A stretch of 64,000 bases of DNA from Natrinema salaciae. Its GTDB lineage: Archaea > Halobacteriota > Halobacteria > Halobacteriales > Natrialbaceae. This document shows positions 17,134 to 25,782 of the stretch, one piece after another. The stretch's first letter is position 1. The number at the start of each line of letters is the position of its first letter. Under the pieces are notes generated by a model, which was given only the letters and a program-made list of their open reading frames with translations, was not told where the DNA came from and ran no database searches. Location: contig NZ_FOFD01000002.1 of assembly GCF_900110865.1 (NCBI RefSeq), positions 430,835-494,834 of the forward strand. Direction: 5' to 3'. Position numbers and translations under genes: made by a program.

Positions 17134-17151
17134 ACAGTATAGTTTTACTGT
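17134..17151 (+). promoter_or_regulatory. Inverted repeat over the cupin gene promoter
   Basis: ACAGTA (17134-17139) and TACTGT (17146-17151) form a perfect 6-bp inverted repeat separated by six bases, embedding the TATA-like TATAGTTTTA. It lies about 22-39 nt before the cupin start at 17173, where a bound repressor would block TBP. Confidence 0.5.
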
Positions 17152-17172
17152 TCCCCTCTCGAATGGAGTGGT

Positions 17173-17550
17173 ATGTCATACCGGAAGGTCAACTACGAGG
17201 CGGTCGAGCAGGTCTCGAGTGCGATGCACTTTCTCAGCGACCCGCTCGAGACCGAACAGGTCGGAGTAACGGTGGCCCGCTGCGATCCGGGCTGGAACAG
17301 CAAACCGCACGACCACACCGAGAACGCACACGAGGAGGTGTACGTCCTGATCGAGGGGGAAGCCACGGTCGTCGTCGACGACGAACCGGTGGCCATGGAG
17401 ACCGGCGACGCGCTGTGGATCCCGCCCGACTCGACGCGCCAGATCCGCAACGGCGACCGCGAGAGCGCGTTCGTCCTCGTGAGCGCGCCGAGTATCGCGG
17501 ACGACGACGGCGACGGCGACGAGTGGCTCCTCTCCGGGTTCGCGGGATAG
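17173..17550 (+). CDS. Cupin-domain protein
   Basis: 125 residues forming a single cupin barrel. Motif 1 is NSKPHDHTENAHEEVYVLIEG (His-x-His and Glu plus the downstream loop) and motif 2 is GDALWIPPDSTRQIRNG, where the usual histidine position is less clear. The tail is acidic. Single-cupin proteins of this size bind a metal and act as isomerases, dioxygenases or sensors; no substrate can be assigned. A short inverted repeat covers its promoter. Confidence 0.85.
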   Translation: MSYRKVNYEAVEQVSSAMHFLSDPLETEQVGVTVARCDPGWNSKPHDHTENAHEEVYVLIEGEATVVVDDEPVAMETGDALWIPPDSTRQIRNGDRESAFVLVSAPSIADDDGDGDEWLLSGFAG

Positions 17551-17641
17551 CGGGTGCGAGGGGACTGCTCGAGGGGAGTTCGCCGGCGACCGGCGACAAG
17601 TTGTCGGCGATCAACGGACGGCGACCGACGGACGGCGGGAC

Positions 17642-17678
17642 GATTTAGTGAGCCGACGTGGACGGTTTCCGCAGGTGA
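17642..17678 (+). promoter_or_regulatory. TATA element and Shine-Dalgarno of the ATT-initiated gene
   Basis: GATTTAGTG (17642-17650) is TATA-like and AGGTGA (17673-17678) matches six bases of the Shine-Dalgarno complement. The six-base gap from AGGTGA leads exactly to ATT at 17685 in the coding frame, which decides the start. Confidence 0.5.
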
Positions 17679-17684
17679 GTCCCG

Positions 17685-18155
17685 ATTTACTCGAAACACC
17701 ACGCGGCCGTCTCGCTCGTCGTCGCCGGGGTTCTGACCGCGCTGCTCCCGCCGATAGCCGTGTTCGGCACTCCGGTCCCCGCCGCGCTCGTCGTCGCGTA
17801 CGGCACCGCGGTCGGCGTCTTCATCGATCTCGATCACTTCCTCATCGCCCGATTCAAGACGGGACACTGGGACGCCGTCCGGTTCTGTCTCTCCCATCCC
17901 GCCACAGCGGTCGGCGACCAGTCGGCGATCTTCGAGCCCGGCGACGTCGGCGTCCTCTCGCGGCTGCTGAGCCACGTCGTGATCGGCGGCGTCGCCGTTC
18001 CGGTGCTCGCGGCGCTCAGCGTTCCCCTCGCGATCGTGACCGGTGCGGTGCTCTACGCCCACCTCCTGGCTGATCTCGTCTGGGACATCGCCCTGCTCGA
18101 GAAGCAGGCCGACGCGGCCGACTCGGTGGACGACCTCGTGCGGACGGTTCGGTAG
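17685..18155 (+). CDS. Membrane metal-dependent hydrolase-like protein, probable ATT start
   Basis: 156 residues when read from ATT at 17685. The frame is open back to a stop at 17676, and the segment IYSKHHAAVSLVVAGVL looks like a genuine N-terminus with the first membrane helix. There is no ATG, GTG or TTG before GTG 17760, and starting there would delete that helix. AGGTGA six bases upstream of ATT supports non-canonical initiation. The paired His and the DLDHF motif resemble the YdjM/DUF457 family of predicted membrane hydrolases. About four helices in total. Confidence 0.7.
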   Translation: MYSKHHAAVSLVVAGVLTALLPPIAVFGTPVPAALVVAYGTAVGVFIDLDHFLIARFKTGHWDAVRFCLSHPATAVGDQSAIFEPGDVGVLSRLLSHVVIGGVAVPVLAALSVPLAIVTGAVLYAHLLADLVWDIALLEKQADAADSVDDLVRTVR

Positions 18156-18248
18156 CACCCGGCGAGACCGAACCCGAGCGACGCGTGGCCGTCTCGGGTT
18201 GCACTGTTCGCCCCCGGCTATTTGCGGCGAGCGGCCGTTCGATCGGAC

Positions 18249-19400
18249 ATGGAGCTACTCGACGATAGCATCGTCCCGGAGCACGCACGTGACGTCAAGG
18301 CCGAGGCCCGCGAGTTCGCTCGCGAACACATCGAACCGAACGCACAGGAGTACTTCCAGTCCGGGGAGTATCCCGAGCAGATCCTCGAGGCCGGCCGTGA
18401 CGCCGACCTCGTGGCCCAGGATATTCCGGCGGAGTGGGGCGGTCGAGGACTGGATCTGGCGCAGCTCCTCGCGATCACGGAGGAGTTCTATCGGGCTGAC
18501 GCCGGGATCGCGCTGACGCTCCAGCTGGCGAGTTTCGGCTGCGAGATCACCTACGAGCACGGTTCCGACGAGCAGTGCGAACGGTACATCCGGCCGGTCG
18601 CGGAGGGAGAGCAGCGCTCCGGACTCGCCGTGTCGGAACCGGACACCGGCAGCGACCTCGCGGGGATGCAGACGACGGCCGAGAAGGACGGCGACGAGTA
18701 CGTCATCAACGGCGAGAAGTACTGGATCGGTAACGGCGTCGAGGCGGACTGGGTGACCGTCTACGCGCGCACCGGCGACGACGAGGACAACCGCTACGGC
18801 AACCACTCGATGTTCATCGTGCCGACCGATACCGACGGCTACGACGCCGAACACATCCCCGAGAAGATGGCGATGCGTGCCTCGAAACAGGCCCACATCG
18901 AGTTCGACGACTGCCGAGTGCCAGCCGAGAATCTGATCGGCTCGGAGGGGGACGGCTTCATGCTGCTCGCGGACTTCTTCAACCACGGTCGCGTCGCCGT
19001 CGCCGGCCACGGCCTCGGCATCGCCGCGGCCGCGATCGAGGAGGCCTGGGCGTTCACTCACGACCGCGAGGAGTTCGGACGGACGATCAGCGAGTTCCAG
19101 TCGGTTCAGCACGGCCTCGCGGACATGCTGGTCGAGTTCGAGAGCGCTCGGACGCTCACCTGGCGCGCCCGCGAGAAGGTCGCGACCGAGGACAACGCGG
19201 GCTACTGGGCGGCGATGGCGAAGACGAAGGCGACCGAGACGGCCGTCGACGTCGCGGAGCAGGGGATGCAGTTCCACGGCGGCCGCTCGATCCTGGACGA
19301 GCGCCGGATCGCGCGCGTCTACCGCGACGCCCGAATCCCGGTCATCTACGAGGGTGCGAACGAAATCCAGCGCAACCTGATATACGGCCAGGCACCCTGA
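18249..19400 (+). CDS. Acyl-CoA dehydrogenase
   Basis: 383 residues from the ATG at 18249. Standard fold: N-terminal helical domain, SEPDTGSDLAGMQT (FAD/substrate-binding), YWIGNG in the beta domain, and a C-terminal helical domain with HGGRSILDERRIARVYRDAR and IYEGANEIQRNLI, whose Glu is the catalytic base of medium-chain-type dehydrogenases. It oxidises acyl-CoA to enoyl-CoA and passes electrons to ETF. It is a single-gene unit. Chain-length preference is not evident. Confidence 0.93.
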   Translation: MELLDDSIVPEHARDVKAEAREFAREHIEPNAQEYFQSGEYPEQILEAGRDADLVAQDIPAEWGGRGLDLAQLLAITEEFYRADAGIALTLQLASFGCEITYEHGSDEQCERYIRPVAEGEQRSGLAVSEPDTGSDLAGMQTTAEKDGDEYVINGEKYWIGNGVEADWVTVYARTGDDEDNRYGNHSMFIVPTDTDGYDAEHIPEKMAMRASKQAHIEFDDCRVPAENLIGSEGDGFMLLADFFNHGRVAVAGHGLGIAAAAIEEAWAFTHDREEFGRTISEFQSVQHGLADMLVEFESARTLTWRAREKVATEDNAGYWAAMAKTKATETAVDVAEQGMQFHGGRSILDERRIARVYRDARIPVIYEGANEIQRNLIYGQAP

Positions 19401-19626
19401 GTCGCCGACTCGCCGCCGGTCGAGGACCAGTTCGTCGCTTCCTCGAGGTGCCGCCGGCCCGAGACGGACCCAGTTGGCCGTCGACGTTCCGTCGCCGTCC
19501 GTGACTCTTCGGAAACGATCGCACTGCGGACCGATTGGTCGAAAGAACAATCCCGTTCGACAACATTCGTACTGGCAGACCCGCGACCGTCGTGAGAGAG
19601 ATGCATTCAGCCAGACCCACACCGCT

Positions 19627-21582
19627 ATGAGCCGGCCACGCGTGCTCTGCGTGAGCAGCGATCGCTCGACGCGAGCGACGATCACGCTGTCGTTGACGGA
19701 CGCGCCCGTCGACGTCATCATCGCGCCGCGATTCGTCGACGCGGTCGACCGGATCAATCACGAGCCGATCGACGCGGTCGTCATCGATTCGAGAACGATC
19801 GCGAACGCCGCGGCGCTCGTCGACGCGGTCGACGCCGAGACGCCGACGATCGTCTACCAGGAGACGGACGGCGATACCGGCGCCGTCCTGACTCGAGTCA
19901 ACGGTCACACGGACGACGCCGAGTCAGCGACGGAGCTGGCGAACACGATCACCGAGCATATCGCGGCGGGAACGAGCGCCGAACTGCCGACCGCGCTCGA
20001 CTCGGATACCGACCGGAACGTCGCCGCGGTCCGCGACCTCCCCGACGACCTCGAGCGGCTCGTGAGCCGGGTGCGGAGCCGTCTGGTCGACGCTACCTCA
20101 CCGCTTACCGTCGAACGAGCCCTCCGCGAGGAGTTGACGGCCGGCGACCGGTTCGCGTTCGCCTGGGTCGGTGAGTACGACCGCGGTGAGCGCGCGATCA
20201 TCCCGTGGCTGTCCGACCCCGACGTGATAGAGTGGCCGCTCCAGCGAACCTTCGGGATCGGCGGCGGTGAGTACCCGCTGCTCGAGCGAGCGATGCGAAC
20301 CCGAGACCTGCAGTACCGACGGTACGACCGGGACGATAGCGACGCCGTCCCGTTCGGCGGTCGCGCCGTCGAGCGCGGTGCCCGGTCGGTCGCGGTCGCG
20401 CCCCTCGCCGCGAACGGCGAACTGTACGGCGTGGCCGTCGTCTACGCGACGGACCCGATCGCCGAGCGCGAACGGGACGCGATCAGGGCGATCGTCGCGG
20501 CCGCGTCCCACGTCCTCGAGACGATCGCCCTCCGTGGCCGACTCGAACAGCAAGAACGGACGTTGCATCGGTACGAGCGCCTCGTCGAGACGGCGGGTGA
20601 CGGAATGTACGTGCTCGACGACGCGGGTCACCTCATGACCGTCAACGACGCCCTCGTCGAGATGACCGGCTTCAGCCGCGAGGGGCTGCTCGGCGAACAC
20701 GCGTCGATTCTGTTCGACCGCGAGGACGTCGAAGCCGGCACGGACATCATTCGATCGCTCCTCCAGCGCGGCGGGGGGACGGACACGCTCGAACTGAATC
20801 TCGAGACGAAAGCCGGCGGGACGATCCCCTGCGAAGCCCAGATCGCCGTCCTCGTCCCAGACGGGGAGTTTTTCGGCTCGGTCGGCGTGCTGCGGGACGT
20901 CACCGAACGGAAACGCCGCGAACGGAAACTCCGCGAACGCAACGAGCGACTCGACGCCTTCGCTCGGATCGTCAGTCACGACCTCCGGAACCCGCTCGGC
21001 GTCGCCCAGGGCTACCTCGAACTCCTCGAGGAGACCAACGACACCGAGTACGCCGAGAAAATCCACGACGGACTCGACCGGATGGAGTCGATCATCGAGG
21101 ACGTACTGGCCATCGCCCGCGACGGCGACTGGGCGGCCGAAACCGAGCCCGTCGACCTCGAGTCGCTCGCTCGGGAGGCCTGGGATCACGTTTCGACCGG
21201 CAGCGTGACGCTCTCCATCCCGGCGACGACGACGCTGGATGCCGATCGCTCGCGGCTCCTGCGGCTCCTCGAGAACTGCTTCCGCAACAGCCTCGAGCAC
21301 GGCGTCACGACCGAGTCCGTTCGGGTCGGCCCGCTCGAAACGACGGAGAACGGCGCGAGCAGTCGAGGATTCTACATCGAGGACGACGGAGAGGGGCTTT
21401 CCGAAGAGCTCAGAGAGCAGGTCTTCGATCGGTCGGTCTCGTCGTCGACGGAAGGGCTGGGAATCGGGCTGTGGATCGTCAGAGAAGTCGCTACCGGACA
21501 CGGATGGTCGGTCGTCGCGACCGAAAGCGACACGGGAGGGGCACGCTTCGAGTTCGAAACCGAGGCTCAGTTCTCCGACTGA
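19627..21582 (+). CDS. Sensor histidine kinase (REC-like, GAF, PAS, HisKA, HATPase)
   Basis: 651 residues from the ATG at 19627. Residues 1-115 look like a degenerate receiver domain (RVLCVSSDRS, then VVIDSRT), followed by a haloarchaeal GAF-type module (~135-290) and a PAS domain (~310-430) with YVLDDAGHLMTVNDALVEM. The kinase core has the phospho-acceptor His in RIVSHDLRNPLGVAQGYL and a HATPase domain with LLRLLENCFRNSLEHG, EDDGEGLSEEL and GLGIGLWIVREV. Soluble. It is convergent with, and overlaps by 16 nt, a HalX response regulator, a plausible partner. Confidence 0.93.
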   Translation: MSRPRVLCVSSDRSTRATITLSLTDAPVDVIIAPRFVDAVDRINHEPIDAVVIDSRTIANAAALVDAVDAETPTIVYQETDGDTGAVLTRVNGHTDDAESATELANTITEHIAAGTSAELPTALDSDTDRNVAAVRDLPDDLERLVSRVRSRLVDATSPLTVERALREELTAGDRFAFAWVGEYDRGERAIIPWLSDPDVIEWPLQRTFGIGGGEYPLLERAMRTRDLQYRRYDRDDSDAVPFGGRAVERGARSVAVAPLAANGELYGVAVVYATDPIAERERDAIRAIVAAASHVLETIALRGRLEQQERTLHRYERLVETAGDGMYVLDDAGHLMTVNDALVEMTGFSREGLLGEHASILFDREDVEAGTDIIRSLLQRGGGTDTLELNLETKAGGTIPCEAQIAVLVPDGEFFGSVGVLRDVTERKRRERKLRERNERLDAFARIVSHDLRNPLGVAQGYLELLEETNDTEYAEKIHDGLDRMESIIEDVLAIARDGDWAAETEPVDLESLAREAWDHVSTGSVTLSIPATTTLDADRSRLLRLLENCFRNSLEHGVTTESVRVGPLETTENGASSRGFYIEDDGEGLSEELREQVFDRSVSSSTEGLGIGLWIVREVATGHGWSVVATESDTGGARFEFETEAQFSD

Positions 21583-22139
21583 AGGTCCTGGAACGCGCCG
21601 ACGAAATCGTCGTGAGAGGACATGCTCGAGACCGTCTCGTCGACCCGCCGCTCGAGGTCGTCGATGTGGTTGCGGAGCTCCTGATACTCCTCGTTGTCCG
21701 CGAGTTCACGATCGGCCTTTTCGGACTCCAGAAGCGCCTTCTTCGAGACGAGCGCGTAGTACTCCTGAATGTCGGACTCGTAGTCGGATCGGCCGGCGAC
21801 GTCGTCGACCATCTCGGCGAGTTCGTCCCTCGAGACCGGCTTGACGAGGTAGTCGTCGAAGCCCATCTCGATGATGTCGAAGTCCGGATCCACCGCCGTC
21901 ACCATGACGACCCGGGAATCGTACCCTCGCTCGCGGATCTGTTCGAGGACTTCGTCGCCGGAGAGCCCCGGCATCCGCCGGTCCAGCAGTACGACTTCGA
22001 CGGAGTCGGTCATCTTCTCGAGCGCTTCCTCCCCGTCGTATGCCGTCTCGACGGCCCATTCCCCTTGGAGCCACGCGGCGAACAGGTCCGCGAGGCGAGC
22101 CTCGTCGTCGACGACGAGTACCTCGAGCCCGTCACTCAT
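21567..22139 (-). CDS. Response regulator with HalX domain
   Basis: 190 residues. Receiver domain (1-~118) with acidic pocket DDE near the start, phospho-acceptor Asp in VVLLDRRMPGLSG, Thr in VVMVTAVDPD and Lys in DDYLVKPVSRDEL. The C-terminal ~70 residues are the helical, highly charged HalX domain, an output or adaptor domain found mainly in haloarchaea. It has no DNA-binding HTH. It faces the histidine kinase gene tail-to-tail, sharing 16 nt of 3' sequence. An AT-rich stretch (ATATTATATTTGG on the minus strand, about 22217-22231) lies well upstream and may be the promoter. Confidence 0.93.
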   Translation of the reverse strand: MSDGLEVLVVDDEARLADLFAAWLQGEWAVETAYDGEEALEKMTDSVEVVLLDRRMPGLSGDEVLEQIRERGYDSRVVMVTAVDPDFDIIEMGFDDYLVKPVSRDELAEMVDDVAGRSDYESDIQEYYALVSKKALLESEKADRELADNEEYQELRNHIDDLERRVDETVSSMSSHDDFVGAFQDLQSEN

Positions 22140-22387
22140 CGGGTAACCCCTCCATTCTCTTCATCGATTACAGCCACGCGTCACCAATGGTACCTATGGG
22201 TCATAAATCTCGCGACCAAATATAATATTTCGGTAACGTGCGGCGATGAAACACGAACATATATCCAGTATTGATTGTAGAACGGAACGCGGCGTGGTAC
22301 TTCGTCGCATCGATCTTCCACCGACTGTCGGACTCGAACGCCGGCTCCGTTCCGAACGGGTCGCTTCGCTCGTCTTTCGACGGGCGC

Positions 22388-24361
22388 TTACTTTCCTTCG
22401 AACGCCGGCTCCTCGTCTCCCATGAAGGCCGTGATACCCTCCATCAGATCGTCGGTCGCCATCAGGTGGCCGAACGCGGATGCTTCGTACTCGAGACCCG
22501 CCTCCGTGTCGTCGCGGCCGGCCAGCATCGCGCGTTTGGTGAACCGCTGGGCGATCGGCGGACCGCCGGCGAGGTCGGTCGCCAGTTCGAGGGCGCGATC
22601 CTCGAGGTCGTCGTTGTCGACGAGTTCGTTGACGAAGCCGTAGTCGACCATCGTCTCGGCGTCGTAGCGCTCGGCGGTGAGGATAATTTCCTTCGCGCGC
22701 CCCTCACCGACGATGTGTTTGAGCCGCTGCGTCCCGCCCCAGCCGGGAATGAGTCCGAGGTCGAGTTCGGGCTGGCCGAACTCGGAGCGCTCGCTCGCGA
22801 CCCGCAGGTCGGCACAGGTCGCCAGTTCCATCCCGCCGCCGAGACAGAAGCCGTCGATCCCGGCGACCACGGGCATGTCACAGGCCTCGAGTTGGCCGAA
22901 CGTCGACTGGCCGAGCCGCGAGAGCTCCTGTCCCTCGAGCGGGTCCGCCCCGCTGCCGGCCATGCTCTGGACGTCGGCACCGGCCGAGAACGCCTTCTCG
23001 CCTTCGCCGGTGATCAGCAGCGCGCGAACCTCGTCGTCGTCCTCGAGCCGGTCGACCGCCGCCGACAGCTCCTCGAGCAGGTCGTCACTGATCGTGTTCA
23101 TCCGGTGTGGTCGGTCGATGACGACGTGACCGACCATGTCGCCGGGTCGCTCGATGCGGATCGTCTCGAAGTCGACCGCGTCCGACGCCTCGTCGGCGTC
23201 GTAGAACCCGCCCTCGTCGGCCCGCTCCGCGAGGTAGTCTGCGGGCGCGTAGCGCTCGTGGCCGGTCTCCTCGTAGGCCTCCTCGAGCGCCTCGTGCAGC
23301 GTCGCGAGGCCGTAGTCGTCGACCAGTTTGACCGGGCCGTCGGGGAAGCCGGCCCCGAGCTTGACCGCCTCGTCGATCGATTCCGGCGGGGCGACGTCGC
23401 CGCCGATCAGCTTCGCGGCCTCGTTGGCCATCGTCGCGAGCAGTCGTTCCTTGACGAACTCGGACTGCTGGTCGGTGGGAATCTGGACGCCGTCGCCGTC
23501 CTCGTAATCGTAGAAGCCCTTGCCGGTCTTCTTCCCGAGCTCCTCGTTCTCGACCTTCTGCTCGAGCAGCGGGGCCGGCTCGTAGGCACCACCGAGCACC
23601 TCGTTCATGTACTCGAGGACGTGATAGCTGACGTCGTTACCGACCTGGTCGCCGAGTTCGAAGCTCCCCATCGGTAGCCCCATATCGTATTTCGTCGTCG
23701 AGTCGACCTCGGCGATCGTCGCCTCGTCGTCGCTGACGAGCCACGCGGCCTCGTTCATCAGCGGCACGAGGATTCGGTTGACGATGAAGCCGGGCGAGTC
23801 CTTGTGGACTCTCACCGGTGCCTTGTCGAGGTCCTCGGCGAGCGCTTCCGTGACTGCGAGCGTCTCTTCCGCGCTTTCCGCACCCGAAATCACCTCGACG
23901 AGGGGCATCCGGACCGGCGGGTTGAAAAAGTGCATCCCGCAGAACTGCTCGGGGCGTTCGGTCACGTCCGCGAGTTCGGTGATCGAGAGGCTCGAGGTGT
24001 TCGTCGCGAAGATCGTCCGATCGGGGGCGTACTCCTCGAGTTCGCCGTAAACGTCCTTCTTGATCTCCATCTGCTCCGGGACCGCCTCGATGACGAAGTC
24101 GGCGTCGCCGACGGCTTCTTCCATATCGACCAGCGGCGTCACGCGGTCCAGGGCGGCGTCGGCTGCTTCCTGAGTGAGCTGGTCGTTTTCGGCGAGTTTG
24201 TTCAGCGACCACTCGATCTGCTCGTAGCCGTTCTGGACGAACTCGTCCTTGATATCGCGCATATTCACGTCGTAGCCCGCCATTGCGGCGACCTCTGCGA
24301 TACCGTGGCCCATGTTTCCTGCACCCAGAACTGCGATGGTGTTGATATCCTCCAAGTCCAT
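22388..24361 (-). CDS. 3-hydroxyacyl-CoA dehydrogenase / enoyl-CoA hydratase fusion
   Basis: 657 residues from the ATG at 24361. N-terminal half: NAD-binding Rossmann motif AVLGAGNMGHGIAEVAA, then 3-hydroxyacyl-CoA dehydrogenase with catalytic His in CGMHFFNPPVRMPLVEV. C-terminal half (~395-657): crotonase with both catalytic glutamates, GGGMELATCADL and FGQPELDLGLIPGWGGTQ. The fusion would hydrate enoyl-CoA and oxidise the 3-hydroxyacyl-CoA, two consecutive steps of beta-oxidation, as is common in archaea. It is divergent from the acyl-CoA dehydrogenase at 24477, which catalyses the preceding step, so the pair shares a 115-bp control region. Confidence 0.95.
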   Translation of the reverse strand: MDLEDINTIAVLGAGNMGHGIAEVAAMAGYDVNMRDIKDEFVQNGYEQIEWSLNKLAENDQLTQEAADAALDRVTPLVDMEEAVGDADFVIEAVPEQMEIKKDVYGELEEYAPDRTIFATNTSSLSITELADVTERPEQFCGMHFFNPPVRMPLVEVISGAESAEETLAVTEALAEDLDKAPVRVHKDSPGFIVNRILVPLMNEAAWLVSDDEATIAEVDSTTKYDMGLPMGSFELGDQVGNDVSYHVLEYMNEVLGGAYEPAPLLEQKVENEELGKKTGKGFYDYEDGDGVQIPTDQQSEFVKERLLATMANEAAKLIGGDVAPPESIDEAVKLGAGFPDGPVKLVDDYGLATLHEALEEAYEETGHERYAPADYLAERADEGGFYDADEASDAVDFETIRIERPGDMVGHVVIDRPHRMNTISDDLLEELSAAVDRLEDDDEVRALLITGEGEKAFSAGADVQSMAGSGADPLEGQELSRLGQSTFGQLEACDMPVVAGIDGFCLGGGMELATCADLRVASERSEFGQPELDLGLIPGWGGTQRLKHIVGEGRAKEIILTAERYDAETMVDYGFVNELVDNDDLEDRALELATDLAGGPPIAQRFTKRAMLAGRDDTEAGLEYEASAFGHLMATDDLMEGITAFMGDEEPAFEGK

Positions 24362-24476
24362 GCCCAAAAATCCTATTTGCACCCGTTTCAACGTTTCCCT
24401 CTCCCGTATCAAAAACTGTAGTTCTGTTTACTCTCGGTTACAAAGTTCTTTACCGCTTCGATAGTAACGGACGTTC
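24362..24476. promoter_or_regulatory. Divergent promoter region of two beta-oxidation genes
   Basis: This 115-bp region separates the fused dehydrogenase/hydratase (minus) and an acyl-CoA dehydrogenase (plus). TTCTTTACCG at about 24446-24455 is a TATA-like element 22-31 nt before the plus-strand ATG. On the minus strand an A/T-rich run at about 24366-24377 is close to the start. Shared regulation is likely, but no clear palindrome was seen. Confidence 0.45.
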
Positions 24477-25622
24477 ATGGAATTCGGACTCAGCGAAGAA
24501 CAACAGCAGATCCGCCAGGAGGTCCGCCGATTTGCCGAAAACGAGATCGAGCCGAACGCCGAAAAGTACGACACCGAGGAGAAATTCCCCCACGAGGTCG
24601 TCGACAAGGCCGCGGAGATGGGCCTGGTCGGTTCCACGATCCCCATCGAGTACGGCGGAGCCGGCTACTCGACGCTCGAGTCGGTCATCATCGCCGAGGA
24701 ACTGTTCTCGTACGACCCGGGCATCGCGCTCTCGATCATGGCCTGTTCGTTCGGGACCGAGGCCATCCGCGAGTTCGGGACAGAAGACCAGAAGGAGCGC
24801 TTCCTAGAGCCCGTCGCGACCGGCGAGAAGATCTCGGGCGCGGCGATTTCCGAACCCGACACCGGTTCGGACGTCTCCTCCGTTTCGACCCGCGCCGAGA
24901 AGGACGGCGACGAGTGGGTGATCAACGGCAACAAGATGTGGATCACCAACGGCAGCGTCGGCGACTTCTTCGTCGCGCTCTGTAAGACCAACCCCGACGC
25001 CGAGAGCCGCTACGACGGCTTCAGTCAGATCGTCGTCGAGGCCGACCGCGACGGCTTCAGCGCGGACAAGATCACCGGCAAGCTCGGTATCCGCGCCTCC
25101 GACACCGCCGAACTCATCTTCGACGATGTCCGCGTCCCCGAGGAGAACCTCATCGGCGACGAGGACGCCGCCTTCCTCCAGCAGATGCACTTCTTCGACG
25201 CCACCCGGACCGGCGTCGCCGCACAGGGACTCGGCATCGCGAAGGGCGCACTCGAGGCCGCCCTCGAGTACGCCGAGGACCGCGAGCAGTTCGGCCAGTC
25301 CATCTCGGAGTTCCAGGCGATCCAGCACAAGCTCGCGGAGATGGCCACCGAGACCGAGGCCGCGCGCAACCTGACCTACAAGGCCGCCTGGAACGTCGAC
25401 CAGGGCAACGACATCACCAAGCTCGCCTCGATGGCCAAGGAGTACGCCTCCCGGGTCGCCGTCGAGGTCTCCAACGAGGCCGTCCAGATCCACGGCGGGG
25501 CCGGCTACGTCAACGACTTCCCCGTCGAGCGGTTCTACCGCGACTCCAAGATCACCCAGATCTACGAGGGGACCACCGAGATCCAGAAGAACGTCATCGC
25601 CCGCGAGCTGCTGAACGACTGA
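24477..25622 (+). CDS. Acyl-CoA dehydrogenase (short-chain type)
   Basis: 381 residues. SEEQQQIRQEVRRFAENEIEPN starts the helical domain; AISEPDTGSDVSSVSTRAEKDG and MWITNGSVGDFF are the FAD/acyl-binding segments; QIHGGAGYVNDFPVERFYRD and IYEGTTEIQKNVIARELL close the protein, with the catalytic Glu in YEG. Very close to the butyryl/short-chain group in pattern. It transfers electrons to ETF and lies head-to-head with the fused hydroxyacyl-CoA dehydrogenase/hydratase. Confidence 0.95.
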   Translation: MEFGLSEEQQQIRQEVRRFAENEIEPNAEKYDTEEKFPHEVVDKAAEMGLVGSTIPIEYGGAGYSTLESVIIAEELFSYDPGIALSIMACSFGTEAIREFGTEDQKERFLEPVATGEKISGAAISEPDTGSDVSSVSTRAEKDGDEWVINGNKMWITNGSVGDFFVALCKTNPDAESRYDGFSQIVVEADRDGFSADKITGKLGIRASDTAELIFDDVRVPEENLIGDEDAAFLQQMHFFDATRTGVAAQGLGIAKGALEAALEYAEDREQFGQSISEFQAIQHKLAEMATETEAARNLTYKAAWNVDQGNDITKLASMAKEYASRVAVEVSNEAVQIHGGAGYVNDFPVERFYRDSKITQIYEGTTEIQKNVIARELLND

Positions 25623-25782
25623 CGAGCGAAATTTTCCACTTCGGTCGCGGCTTCGCCGCTCCCTCGGCAAAATTTTCGACAGAGCGCCGCGCGCTCTGTT
25701 GGACTGGGCGATTCCGTCGGCATCGCTTGCAGTCGGCGCGAAGCGCCGCGCTCTCGACCATCGTCTTTTCGCTACGGTATTC
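25623..25782. repeat. Intergenic palindromic repeat cluster between convergent genes
   Basis: The region holds a stem-loop-like pair, GCGAAATTTT (about 25626-25635) and AAAATTTTCG (about 25659-25668), around CGGCTTCGCCG, and a second hairpin (25679-25699), followed by GC-rich GCGAAGCGCCGCGC. Such mosaic palindromic repeats are common between haloarchaeal genes; this one separates two converging genes. Confidence 0.45.
25679..25699. terminator. Perfect hairpin between convergent genes
   Basis: ACAGAGCGC-cgc-GCGCTCTGT is a perfect 9-bp inverted repeat with a three-base loop. T runs precede it. It could terminate or stabilise transcripts from either side. Confidence 0.45.
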
